From Rubritalea squalenifaciens DSM 18772 (GTDB taxonomy: Bacteria > Verrucomicrobiota > Verrucomicrobiia > Verrucomicrobiales > Akkermansiaceae), in NCBI RefSeq assembly GCF_900141815.1, contig NZ_FQYR01000002.1, positions 62,001 through 126,000 on the forward strand: a stretch of 64,000 bases of DNA, in the 5' to 3' direction. Shown one piece after another: positions 1 to 8,275 of the stretch. A program made the position numbers and the translations under genes. The notes under the pieces were generated by a model. It was given only the letters and a program-made list of their open reading frames with translations, was not told where the DNA came from and did no database searches. Within the stretch, counting starts at the first letter, position 1. The number at the start of each line of letters is the position of its first letter.

Positions 1-62
1 ACATATGACCGTACTGCGAGTTGCTGCTTGGTATCATTTCTGCTACCCCTGATAACGTGTCT

Positions 63-1628
63 ATGAGTAAATCCCCAAAAGATTCTGGTAACCTTCTAAT
101 TGAAAAGGACACAGTACGTGCTCCTCGAGCCCGTATTCTCGTGGTGACGCCAGAGATCACCTATTTGCCAGCTGGAATGGGCAACCTGGCACAACGGCTC
201 AGCGCCAAGGCCGGGGGGATGGCGGATGTCTCAGCCTCTTTGGTCAATGCACTCTATCAGCAAGGTGCAGACGTCCATGTAGCCCTGCCCAACTACCGCA
301 AGATGTTCCACACCGATGTGAAGGAACTCTTCAACCGGAACATGGCCCGCGTCTCCGGCTCACTCCCTGAGCAGCGCATCCACCTCGCGGAAGACCGCAT
401 CTTCTACCACCGCAGCAAAGTCTATGACGGCGCTGAAAACATCAGCACGGCACTCGCCTTCCAGCGTGAGGTCATCAACCATATCATCCCCATGGTCCAG
501 CCGGACCTCATCCACTGCAATGACTGGATGACTGGGCTGATCCCTGCCGCAGCCAAGCGTCTGGGCATCCCTTGCCTGTTTACCGTGCACAATATCCACT
601 CGGAGAAAGTGAGCATGGCTGCCATCGAGGACAAAGGTATCGATGCCGCCGACTTCTGGCAGAACATCTACTTCTGCGACCGACCTGAGAGCTATGAGCA
701 CGCCCGTGAGCACATCCCAGTGGACCTACTCACCACGGGTATCTTCTCCTCGGACCACGTCAACTCAGTCAGCCCCACCTTCCTTTACGAAGTCGTCGAG
801 GGAAGACACAGCTTCGTCCCAGACTCCATCCGTAACGAGCTCGCCAACAAACTCTATGCCGGCTGCGCCACGGGCATCCTGAATGCCCCGGATGAAAGCT
901 TCGACCCCAAGACCGATCTTCACCTCGAGCACCACTATGGCATAGACGACTTCACCCAAGGCAAGGCGGCCAACAAGTTTGAGCTGCAGCAAGCCGTAGG
1001 CCTCGATCTCGACCCGAACGCCCCGATCCTCTTCTGGCCATCCCGTCTCGACCCGATGCAGAAAGGCTGCCAGCTGCTGGCGGACATCATGTACCAGCTC
1101 GTATCTGACTACTCCCATATGGGGCTCCAGATTGCCATTGTCGCCAGCGGTTCCTTTGCCAAGCACTTCAACGACATCGTCGAGATGCACGACCTGCAGG
1201 GCAAAGTCGCCGTAGTGGAGTTTACAGAGAAACTCTCCCGTCTGGGCTACGCTGGGTCAGACTTCATGCTCATGCCATCCCGCTTCGAGCCCTGTGGCCT
1301 GCCGCAGATGGTCTCCCCGAAATACGGCACACTCCCGATCGTCCACGATACAGGCGGCATCCATGATACCGTAGACCACCTTCACTACGATGGCAGACTG
1401 GGCAACGGTTTCCGCTTCCAGCACTACAGCGCAGAAGGCCTCCGCTGGGCCATCGACGAAGCCCTCAACTTTTACCAATGGCAACCCGAAGCCAAGGCCG
1501 AAACCATTCGACGCATCATGCGCGAATCCCGCGACCGCTTCAGCCATGAAACGACTGCCGCCACCTACATCAACCTTTATGAGAACATGCTCGGTCGCCC
1601 AGTCGTCAAAGTCCGCGGCATGGACTAA
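63..1628 (+). CDS. glgA: Glycogen/starch synthase (ADP-glucose type, GT5)
   Basis: This cytoplasmic GT-B enzyme extends alpha-1,4-glucan chains from ADP-glucose. The N-terminal half carries the family's glucosyl-donor loop as KAGGMADV, a K-x-G-G type motif. The C-terminal half has PSRLDPMQKG and then SRFEPCGLPQ with HDTGGIHDTV, the E-x7-E region and following Gly-rich loop of GT5. The 521-residue length fits glycogen synthases with a short N-terminal extension. I start at the ATG at 63 because the frame upstream opens only with a TTG and adds nothing conserved. No Shine-Dalgarno is visible. A strong terminator follows 35 bp downstream, so the gene ends its transcript; no other glycogen gene is adjacent in this window. 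Confidence 0.93.
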   Translation: MSKSPKDSGNLLIEKDTVRAPRARILVVTPEITYLPAGMGNLAQRLSAKAGGMADVSASLVNALYQQGADVHVALPNYRKMFHTDVKELFNRNMARVSGSLPEQRIHLAEDRIFYHRSKVYDGAENISTALAFQREVINHIIPMVQPDLIHCNDWMTGLIPAAAKRLGIPCLFTVHNIHSEKVSMAAIEDKGIDAADFWQNIYFCDRPESYEHAREHIPVDLLTTGIFSSDHVNSVSPTFLYEVVEGRHSFVPDSIRNELANKLYAGCATGILNAPDESFDPKTDLHLEHHYGIDDFTQGKAANKFELQQAVGLDLDPNAPILFWPSRLDPMQKGCQLLADIMYQLVSDYSHMGLQIAIVASGSFAKHFNDIVEMHDLQGKVAVVEFTEKLSRLGYAGSDFMLMPSRFEPCGLPQMVSPKYGTLPIVHDTGGIHDTVDHLHYDGRLGNGFRFQHYSAEGLRWAIDEALNFYQWQPEAKAETIRRIMRESRDRFSHETTAATYINLYENMLGRPVVKVRGMD

Positions 1629-1663
1629 GCAAGATCCCCCCCACTCCAGCTACTCACCCACTT

Positions 1664-1697
1664 AATCCAACAGGCTCCCTGTTGGATTATTTTTTGT
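1664..1697 (+). terminator. Intrinsic terminator of glgA
   Basis: A perfect 10 bp stem (AATCCAACAG at 1664-1673 with CTGTTGGATT at 1679-1688) with a 5 nt loop is followed by a T-rich tract. Confidence 0.9.
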
Positions 1698-1928
1698 ACT
1701 TGCCATGGGAAACCACAAGCTCAGGAATCTTAAATTTTAAAAAGTTTTAATTTTCGCTCAAATACAGCGACTTAGGAAACCCGTTAAATATCCAGATGTT
1801 TAAAAATTTAAGAAGATTAAAGCTAAGATGAACATTATTTAATGATTTTTTAATGGAATTTTTAAAATTTTTTCTTAAGGTGGCAAAACTCTTCTGAGGA
1901 AGAACCCTCACCACATACCCTCTCTCCC
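1698..1928 (+). promoter_or_regulatory. AT-rich leader region upstream of the 1929 gene
   Basis: This 230 bp gap holds no credible ORF. Positions about 1725-1885 are strikingly rich in A and T, with repeated TTTAAA, TTAAATTTTAAA and TTTTTAAAATTTTTTC stretches, unlike the GC-richer coding DNA on both sides. It probably carries the promoter of the 1929 gene, but I cannot pick a single -35/-10 pair. Confidence 0.4.
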
Positions 1929-2597
1929 ATGTACGCCTCCGAAATAGCGCCACAGCATCTTGCTACGGACCAGGTCCAGTACGGCACCGTGAATGCCGCT
2001 CTGGATGCCCGCTATTGCCAGTCAGTCCGCATCGGCTGCATTGAAATGGAACGTATCACCGAGGAAATCATCATTCCTCAGTTCGAGGAAATTGGAGCCA
2101 TGCTCCTCAAGAACGGCTTTGACGCTGAGCTGGTCATTTTCGATTCCGAATCTCCGATCAAATCCGAAGTCTTCCTGTGCGGTGCCGGCCTCCGCATCCA
2201 CAAAGGCGAGGCCACCCACGCAATCGTCTACACGGGAGACCCCTTCAAATTTGAGTTCAATCTGCAGACTCACAATCACCTCGGCGAGACATCCGAGTAT
2301 GATATGCAGTACCACACCCTGAACCCATCACAGCTCTACAAGAGGCTCCTCGGCTTTTTGGAAGAAAGCTTCAAGGATGTGAACTTCGCCAGCCTGCGAG
2401 ACCTGACCAACGACAGCTGGCAAACCTACGAAGGACCATTCACCGTCAAACTTGATATCGGCAATGGCAACTTCACCATCTTGGCCACTGCTGAGAGTAT
2501 CGACGAAGCTTCACGCCTGGCGTCACTCTACTGCAAGTCCAGCCCTTGTGAGGACAAAATCATCCTCTTTGACAACACTGGCCGCAAAGTCTGCTAG
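1929..2597 (+). CDS. Conserved unknown protein, paralogue of the 4598 gene
   Basis: I do not recognise the family. The 222-residue product has no signal peptide or membrane segment and is probably cytoplasmic. It aligns along most of its length with the product of the gene at 4598-5269. Shared blocks are an N-terminal GCIEMERITEEIIIPQF (GCDEMQRITDDIIVPVF in the paralogue), an ESPI strand near residue 75, and an identical style of C-terminus (ILFDNTGRKVC against IIDNKGSVLC). The conserved C-terminal V-[CL]-C-like ending and the invariant early Cys may be structural. The two paralogues bracket a methyltransferase and a divergent nucleoid-associated protein. No ribosome-binding site is seen at this ATG, which is the first in frame. 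Confidence 0.75.
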   Translation: MYASEIAPQHLATDQVQYGTVNAALDARYCQSVRIGCIEMERITEEIIIPQFEEIGAMLLKNGFDAELVIFDSESPIKSEVFLCGAGLRIHKGEATHAIVYTGDPFKFEFNLQTHNHLGETSEYDMQYHTLNPSQLYKRLLGFLEESFKDVNFASLRDLTNDSWQTYEGPFTVKLDIGNGNFTILATAESIDEASRLASLYCKSSPCEDKIILFDNTGRKVC

Positions 2598-2648
2598 GGC
2601 CTTATCGGCCACTTTACAGCACGCCCTATCTGGCGTACCCATAGCGCC

Positions 2649-3254
2649 ATGGATTGGCAGGAACGCTATGTAAACGGAGACACCCCATGGGACAAAAACG
2701 CCCCGGCTCCAGCCATCAACCAGATTTCCCTGCAAAAACCTGCTCTCCTCAGCCCCGGCCGCAAGGTCCTCGTCCCCGGCTGCGGCTATGGATACGACGC
2801 TCTTGCCTTGGCCGAATTGGGCCTGGATGTCACCGGCCTGGATATCGCCGAACTGGCGCTACAGAAGGCCAGCATCCTCACACCGGACAATCTCTCCGTG
2901 GAGTGGCTCGCCGCCGATGCCTTCCAGCTGCCAGCCAGCCGTCATCACCGCTACGACATGGTCTGGGAGCACACCTTCCTCTGCGCCATCGCTCCCGAGA
3001 TGCGGGAAGAATACGTCAAAGCCATGTGGCGCTACCTCAAACCCAACGGCTGCCTGCTCGGCGTTTTCTTCACGAATCCGGATATGGCTCCGGGCGAAGG
3101 ACCTCCCTATAAAATCCCTCGCTCGGAAATCACTGAGCTGATGGGCAGCCTGTTTGCCCTGGAATGGGAAACCGAACCCACCGAGCACTACCCTGGCCGC
3201 GAAGGCCGCGAGCACATCATGCTCTTCCGCAGGCTCTCAAGCTGCTGTGAGTAG
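2649..3254 (+). CDS. SAM-dependent methyltransferase, thiopurine S-methyltransferase (TPMT) family
   Basis: The 201-residue Rossmann methyltransferase opens with DWQERYVNGDTPWDK, the characteristic start of the bacterial TPMT-like branch. SAM motif I follows as VLVPGCGYGYDALALAELG, and the acidic ribose-binding end of strand 2 as VTGLDIAE. The motif IV region is WEHTFLCAI. The physiological substrate of bacterial members is unknown; related proteins methylate thiols, selenium or tellurium species. The gene lies 51 bp after the 1929 gene, so the two may be cotranscribed. It ends at a bidirectional terminator. Confidence 0.87.
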   Translation: MDWQERYVNGDTPWDKNAPAPAINQISLQKPALLSPGRKVLVPGCGYGYDALALAELGLDVTGLDIAELALQKASILTPDNLSVEWLAADAFQLPASRHHRYDMVWEHTFLCAIAPEMREEYVKAMWRYLKPNGCLLGVFFTNPDMAPGEGPPYKIPRSEITELMGSLFALEWETEPTEHYPGREGREHIMLFRRLSSCCE

Positions 3255-3262
3255 GCACAAAA

Positions 3263-3295
3263 AAACCGCGCCTGTCACCAAGCGCGGTTTCTAAA
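3263..3295. terminator. Bidirectional terminator between convergent genes
   Basis: A 9 bp perfect stem (AAACCGCGC at 3263-3271, GCGCGGTTT at 3282-3290) is preceded by an A-run. It therefore has a U-tract when read on the minus strand and a weaker one on the plus strand. It separates the methyltransferase from the convergent nucleoid protein gene. Confidence 0.85.
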
Positions 3296-3317
3296 TTCAT
3301 GAAGACCCGTGGAGCAA

Positions 3318-4373
3318 TTACATCTCCTCGTTGAAATACACCTTCACGTATTTCATTCCCATCTTCTCGTCGAAGCCACGCTCCATGATCTCTTCGGAAC
3401 GCTCGGCGAAGTCCGGGGTGAAGCGCATGACCACGCCAGTATCCAGCTTGAGGACTGACTTGATCTTGCTGCTCATCTTCTTGGCCACCTTTTGATTGAT
3501 CTGGAACTCCTCGGAAATCGGCTCACCGTCCTCATCCTTGTAGTTCTCTTTGAACTGCTTGAACTTTTCTTTGATCTCCGGCTCACGCAGCACTTCCTCT
3601 TGGAAGTGATCTGAGTTGAATTCCTCTTTGTCCGCAAAGTACTGCATGGCATCATTAGCCACACGGTAACGGTCCTCTTTGGGCATCTCATCCGGCAGAC
3701 CTTCATCCGCGAAGGATACACACATCTCTGCGTACTTCTTGGTCTTGAAGTCGTCATCCTTACGGGCCTTGGCTCCGAGGAAATCACGCACCCAGAAGTT
3801 GGCATCCGCACCTCCCTTATCAAAGGTGTAGACCAGATAGCCACCTTGCTTGTCATGATTGATAATCAAGCAACCTTTATCAATTTTCTCCGGATAGATG
3901 CCGTTGTGGGTCGTCAAACGCAGGTCTCCCTCCTGATCTGAGATCTCCAGGAAAGGAAGGTGGGTCTCCGACTTCACAATACTGATTGCCTGGCAAGGAG
4001 TTCCATCCACTTGAATCCCCTTCAAGTAAGCCACACAGAGATCACCAGCCTTAATATTTGGGTGCTTGGAACTCTCGTAGAGATGTCTGGCAATCTTCCG
4101 GCTATAGGTCAGGAATCGATCGTCCTGCTCAAAGATTGTTCCCGCATAGCTATGCATTTCATGCAGATCCAGTGAGGATTTGTGCTGGAAGCGGTAGCGC
4201 TCCAGGTTTCTGAAGGGCTTCAAGAATGCCAGCGTCAGCATGTCTTTATCCGCCCCATCGAATTTACATAACTCCTTGGAAGTCTTGAGAGCTTCGCCGC
4301 GCTGCTGATTACCTACCTTGGCCAGGGAGAGAGCCTCGAGAGTGGCTTTATTGAAATTTACTACGAGTGACAT
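3318..4373 (-). CDS. Nucleoid-associated protein, YejK/NdpA family
   Basis: The 351-residue protein is a homologue of the 37 kDa nucleoid-associated proteins of gamma-proteobacteria (YejK, PF04245), which bind DNA and accumulate on the chromosome. Typical features are the early SYAGTIFEQDDRFLTYS-like block, an acidic-basic middle (residues about 180-270) and a charged C-terminal third ending KMGMKYVKVYFNEEM. I place the start at 4373, giving MSLVVNFNKATLEALS. The upstream in-frame extension to 4430 is hydrophobic and non-conserved and crosses the likely promoter. The gene is transcribed divergently from the 4598 paralogue gene and convergently with the TPMT gene. Confidence 0.82.
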   Translation of the reverse strand: MSLVVNFNKATLEALSLAKVGNQQRGEALKTSKELCKFDGADKDMLTLAFLKPFRNLERYRFQHKSSLDLHEMHSYAGTIFEQDDRFLTYSRKIARHLYESSKHPNIKAGDLCVAYLKGIQVDGTPCQAISIVKSETHLPFLEISDQEGDLRLTTHNGIYPEKIDKGCLIINHDKQGGYLVYTFDKGGADANFWVRDFLGAKARKDDDFKTKKYAEMCVSFADEGLPDEMPKEDRYRVANDAMQYFADKEEFNSDHFQEEVLREPEIKEKFKQFKENYKDEDGEPISEEFQINQKVAKKMSSKIKSVLKLDTGVVMRFTPDFAERSEEIMERGFDEKMGMKYVKVYFNEEM

Positions 4374-4597
4374 TGGACTATATTTGGTTGCGGCGGATGT
4401 AATCACCGCCGCCAAGAATATCAAGCGCACTGTGTGAGAAGCGGCTCAACTTGTTGCTCAAGACAAGTTTGGACCTTAAATTAAAATTTCATGAAGAATT
4501 TTTATAAAAACCGATGGTAACTCGCCAAAATCCTGATACGATTCAGCCGAGACCTTCCCGACAAAAAAGGTTATCCGCAATTGACACCTGAACACTG

Positions 4598-5269
4598 ATG
4601 CCCCAACCGATATCCATGGATCCACCTGCCACCACCAAGGCAGCACCAGACGAAAAAATGGACGAGAATGATATCATCCTGGAACGCCAGAATCTTCAGT
4701 TGGGCTGCGATGAAATGCAGCGCATCACTGATGATATCATCGTGCCCGTGTTCGTGAGGGCAGCAAAGGCTTTGAAGCGAGTGAATCAGCATGTGGAAGT
4801 CGTTCTCATGGATTGCGAGTCCCCGATTGACGGCACCCTGTACAATGTAGGCGTTCGCTGCCGCATTGGTCAGGACAAGGAGAATGCTCACCGTATCTCC
4901 ATCATCGCGGACCCATCAGAATTTGATTTCACCTATGAGACCACTGACCCGAGCGGCGAAGTGGAAGCCAAGCACGTCTTCTCCTACCACGAGGTTATCC
5001 CTTATCAGCTGGAGACCCGCTTGGAAGAATTTCTCAAAAAGCACTTCCCGGACACAAACTACGCCGCGGAGATCGACGAGATTGACCGCATGACCGCCTC
5101 CTACGAGCCCCCTTTCCGGGTTCAGTACGATGAGGAAGGCAACGTCTCCGATGTGGCCTCCACCGCCACCATCGCAGAGGCCATTAAGATGGGCTCCACC
5201 TTCGCTCACATGTTCAAGAGCGAGAGCAAGATCAGCATCATCGACAACAAAGGCTCCGTTCTTTGCTAA
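4598..5269 (+). CDS. Conserved unknown protein, paralogue of the 1929 gene
   Basis: This 223-residue soluble protein of unknown function is clearly related to the product of 1929-2597. The core (about residues 35-220) shows LGCDEMQRITDDIIVPVF, DCESPIDG and the C-terminal SIIDNKGSVLC. The first 30 residues are Pro/Ala/Asp-rich and not conserved, so translation could equally start at the second ATG (4616). A TTGACA at about 4581 is too close to the ATG to serve as a normal -35. The upstream 224 bp is shared with the divergent nucleoid-protein gene. Confidence 0.75.
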   Translation: MPQPISMDPPATTKAAPDEKMDENDIILERQNLQLGCDEMQRITDDIIVPVFVRAAKALKRVNQHVEVVLMDCESPIDGTLYNVGVRCRIGQDKENAHRISIIADPSEFDFTYETTDPSGEVEAKHVFSYHEVIPYQLETRLEEFLKKHFPDTNYAAEIDEIDRMTASYEPPFRVQYDEEGNVSDVASTATIAEAIKMGSTFAHMFKSESKISIIDNKGSVLC

Positions 5270-5324
5270 GTGCAGACCGGCTCACTCCTAGCTCTGGATA
5301 TATTCCTCTACGCCAGCTGAACCT

Positions 5325-5795
5325 ATGTCCGAGGCTTCGCGCACACTGACCGCCTACCATGAAGCTGGCCACGCCGTGATGGCCCTTCTCATGGGCCGCT
5401 CGATCCAGAAAGTCAGCATCATTCCCTCAGAGAACCGGCTCGGCGCCGTCACGATCCAGAAAGGGCGCGCTAAGCAGGTGCAGGACAAACTGGAGGCCGA
5501 AATGCTCATTCTTCTGGCTGGCATGGCCGCTGAGGGGCGCAAGTCAGGCCAGTACAACCTGACAGGAGCCGCTCAGGACCTCAGGCAGGTGGAAAAACTC
5601 GCCATGATGCGCGCCGGTAATGCCAGACAAGCCACCAAGCTGATCCGTAAAACGCTGGATAAAACCCACCACCTGCTCTCCAACAATGCGACCTGGACCG
5701 CCGTCAAAGTCATCGCCAAAGAGCTAGAGGAACATGATTCCATCAGCGGCAGAGCAGCCCGACACCATCTGGAACTCGCCCAACAAAAGTCTTAG
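5325..5795 (+). CDS. Free-standing M41 (FtsH-type) zinc metallopeptidase domain
   Basis: The 156-residue protein consists only of the FtsH protease domain. YHEAGHAV places the HExxH zinc motif at residues 12-16. The block GAAQDLRQVEKLA (residues 81-93) matches the FtsH segment that supplies the third zinc ligand, here Asp85. ENRLGAVTI and the hydrophobic LILLAGMAAEG helix also fit M41. The AAA+ ATPase domain and the N-terminal membrane anchors of FtsH are absent, and no AAA gene is adjacent. It is probably a soluble peptidase or a regulatory protein needing a partner unfoldase. It lies 55 bp after the 4598 gene and could be cotranscribed with it. Confidence 0.82.
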   Translation: MSEASRTLTAYHEAGHAVMALLMGRSIQKVSIIPSENRLGAVTIQKGRAKQVQDKLEAEMLILLAGMAAEGRKSGQYNLTGAAQDLRQVEKLAMMRAGNARQATKLIRKTLDKTHHLLSNNATWTAVKVIAKELEEHDSISGRAARHHLELAQQKS

Positions 5796-5890
5796 AGCGA
5801 GTCACTTAAAGTGCATTTCCGAGAGAACTTAGTTGCCCATAACCCTCTCTAGCTGCTAGCATAATGGTCCGTCTCTCCTGGCGTGTCGTT

Positions 5891-7627
5891 ATGTCGTTTA
5901 AACGAGCTCTCACTATCACCTTTAGCCTACTCATCACCATCCTGCTGGGACTGGTCGTGACCATGAAATCGCTCTCCAATGCGATTGAAAATGTGGCTAC
6001 CACTGAGCACGAACGCTACGAGTCCCGGATTCTGGCCCACCGGCTGCAGCAGTCTTCCGAGAATCTCACCCGGATGGCCCGCTCCTACATCGCCACCGGG
6101 GATGCTGTCTACAAGCAGCGCTTTCATCAGATCCTCGCGATCCGCAGCGGCACCCTGCACGAACCGATGCAGTACTCCAAGGCCAGCTGGGGCTGGGAAA
6201 TGCCCGGCACCTATCACACCACCATGCCCGGCACCCCAGTCTCCATCGAAGACCGGGTCAAAAAGGCCAATTGTACCGAACAAGAGATCACCATCCTACG
6301 CGAATGCAAGCAGCTCTCCGATCTACTCGCCGAGATCGAAATCAGCGCCATGGATGCCATCGATCTCGGCATAAAAGATCCCGACTACACAGTAGACGGC
6401 AAGACACCCAAGGAATGGGCCGAACAGCAAGTCTACGGAGAAAGCTACCGCTCCTTCAAAGAGGCTATCCTGACACAAGTAGACCACTTTATCCAGAGCA
6501 TCGAATACCGTACTGCCAATGATGTCGCCAAAGCACGCTCCCAGCAGAGAGCCATCCACCTACTGACTTGGGTGCTAGCCTTCTTCGCGGTGGCGCTCTG
6601 TGTGGCGGCCTATTTCCAGATCACCCGGAGAGTGGTCAACCCCATCTCATCCATCTCCAAGCAGGCCGAACAAGTCTCCCAAGGGAACTACTCCAGCCAT
6701 CCGGAAATCCAATCCTACTCTGAAATCAAATCACTCGCCCTAAGCTTCAACCAGATGACCAGCGCTATTCAGCGAGACCTAAGACGAAGAGACAAAGATC
6801 ACAAGGAGCTGGTCGCCACTAAACATGCCGTCGAGGTAGCCTACGGCCGGATGAAAAAAGACCTCGAAGCTGCCGCCAAAGTCCAGCGCTCGCTACTCCC
6901 CGAAGTCATGCCCGAGGCTCCAGGATTTGATTTCGCCTACTCCTACCTCCCCTGCGAAGAACTCGCCGGGGACACACTCAATGTGCTGGATCTCGACGAC
7001 GACCACATTGCGCTCTATCTGGTAGATGTGAGCGGTCACGGGGTTCAGGCAGCCTTACTCGCGGCCACCCTCAGCCATGTACTCTCCCCCATCCGGCACG
7101 AGAGCAGCGTCATCTGGTCTACTGATCAATCCACAGACACCACCTACGTCACCCCTCCAGTCAGGGTCGCTGAGCAGCTCAACACCCTGTTCCCTTATGA
7201 CCCGGAACTGAACCAGTACTTCACCCTGCATTACGGTGTCTTGAACAAGAGTGACCTGACCTATCGCTTCGTCTCCTGCGGCCACCCCAAGCCGGTACTT
7301 CTGCGCCACAATCATCCACCGCAAACCATCCAAGCCAAAGGCCCAGGCATAGGCTTGCTGCCGGCCCCGGTTTTTGAGGAAAAAGAAATCCAACTCACTG
7401 CATCCGACCGCATCTTTTTCTTCTCAGACGGAGTCCTGGAAGCCCCAAATAACCAGGGCATGGAGTTTCAAGAGAACGGACTCTACTCCCACATCCAGCA
7501 GCATCTGGATGTCCCCATCAAACAACACATCCAGCAGATCTTCAAAGATGTGCTGGAATGGTCCGGCGGCCAAAAGCTCGACGACATCTCCGCCGTCGCC
7601 ATCGAAGTGAGGCCCGAGGTCAATTGA
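5891..7627 (+). CDS. Membrane-bound SpoIIE/PP2C-type serine phosphatase with HAMP domain
   Basis: This is a signal-responsive phosphatase of the RsbU/RsbP kind, which typically dephosphorylates an anti-sigma-factor antagonist. In order it has an N-terminal membrane helix (SLLITILLGLVVTM), a periplasmic sensor of about 190 residues, a second helix (WVLAFFAVALCVAAYF, about residue 225) and a HAMP linker. A coiled segment (LEAAAKVQRSLLP) and the phosphatase domain follow. Metal-binding motifs are CEELAGD, LVDVSGHGVQAALLAA and FFSDGVLEA. I prefer the ATG at 5891 over the upstream frame start at 5864 because it places the signal anchor normally. No antagonist or anti-sigma gene is adjacent, so its target is elsewhere. 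Confidence 0.88.
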   Translation: MSFKRALTITFSLLITILLGLVVTMKSLSNAIENVATTEHERYESRILAHRLQQSSENLTRMARSYIATGDAVYKQRFHQILAIRSGTLHEPMQYSKASWGWEMPGTYHTTMPGTPVSIEDRVKKANCTEQEITILRECKQLSDLLAEIEISAMDAIDLGIKDPDYTVDGKTPKEWAEQQVYGESYRSFKEAILTQVDHFIQSIEYRTANDVAKARSQQRAIHLLTWVLAFFAVALCVAAYFQITRRVVNPISSISKQAEQVSQGNYSSHPEIQSYSEIKSLALSFNQMTSAIQRDLRRRDKDHKELVATKHAVEVAYGRMKKDLEAAAKVQRSLLPEVMPEAPGFDFAYSYLPCEELAGDTLNVLDLDDDHIALYLVDVSGHGVQAALLAATLSHVLSPIRHESSVIWSTDQSTDTTYVTPPVRVAEQLNTLFPYDPELNQYFTLHYGVLNKSDLTYRFVSCGHPKPVLLRHNHPPQTIQAKGPGIGLLPAPVFEEKEIQLTASDRIFFFSDGVLEAPNNQGMEFQENGLYSHIQQHLDVPIKQHIQQIFKDVLEWSGGQKLDDISAVAIEVRPEVN

Positions 7628-7659
7628 TCCCAAAGCAGGAAAACTGCTCCCACACATAC

Positions 7660-7688
7660 TTGACTTTCAATCACATCCTCACTATCGA
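7660..7688 (+). promoter_or_regulatory. Candidate sigma-70 promoter for the 7733 operon
   Basis: TTGACT (7660-7665), a 17 bp spacer and TATCGA (7683-7688) lie 45 bp before the start codon at 7733. The fit is by eye only. Confidence 0.4.
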
Positions 7689-7732
7689 GCACCTGCTTGA
7701 CCACACCGATTCCATCCTTGAGAATTCTGATC

Positions 7733-8134
7733 ATGAAGCAGTTGCGCGTGCTTATTGTGCTGCTTCTTGCTCTCTCCTTGGGTGTCGGCACCACTATCGT
7801 CCAGGTAGTCGGCTGGGCCACCATGATTCCTACTCAACTCGCCAAGACTGGCTCGGTGGAAAAGGCAGTCGAGAATACCTTCAGCGGCAAATACCCCTGC
7901 CCCATGTGTGAGCTTGCCGCCATAAAGCGTGAGATGGAAAACAATGCACCACCATTCGCGCCCGAGCAAAGGGAAGACAAAACCAAGCTCCAGGTGCTCT
8001 TCAGTAGCCACCTACTGCCTGTACGCATCTATCCGCCCAATAGAGACACATTCCCGCGTCCCCGTTCTTTTTCAGCTCCACTGAATTTCAGTATATCTCC
8101 GGACTCTCCACCACCGGATGCTTTTGTAGCCTGA
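7733..8134 (+). CDS. Small exported or membrane-anchored CPMC-motif protein
   Basis: The 133-residue protein has an N-terminal hydrophobic helix (LRVLIVLLLALSLGVGTTIVQVVG), either a signal peptide or an anchor. The motif KYPCPMCELAAIK follows near residue 60, and the C-terminal third is Pro-rich. The CxMC pair could bind a soft metal such as copper, but I cannot assign a family. I chose the ATG at 7733 because the frame upstream (from 7697) precedes the hydrophobic segment with a non-conserved leader overlapping the candidate promoter. It is followed 141 bp later by a TonB-dependent receptor and then a PepSY protein, suggesting a metal-uptake context. Confidence 0.65.
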   Translation: MKQLRVLIVLLLALSLGVGTTIVQVVGWATMIPTQLAKTGSVEKAVENTFSGKYPCPMCELAAIKREMENNAPPFAPEQREDKTKLQVLFSSHLLPVRIYPPNRDTFPRPRSFSAPLNFSISPDSPPPDAFVA

Positions 8135-8275
8135 TACACTCAGCGGCCAGCCCACAATCCAGCTGACTGCACCTTGAATCCACCGCCTGCACACCGCATG
8201 GCGGATACCCGTGCACAGATCGCGCTTACTTTCCGCGCGTGCACACCCCTCTAGCTACACTAGTAAATTTATATC

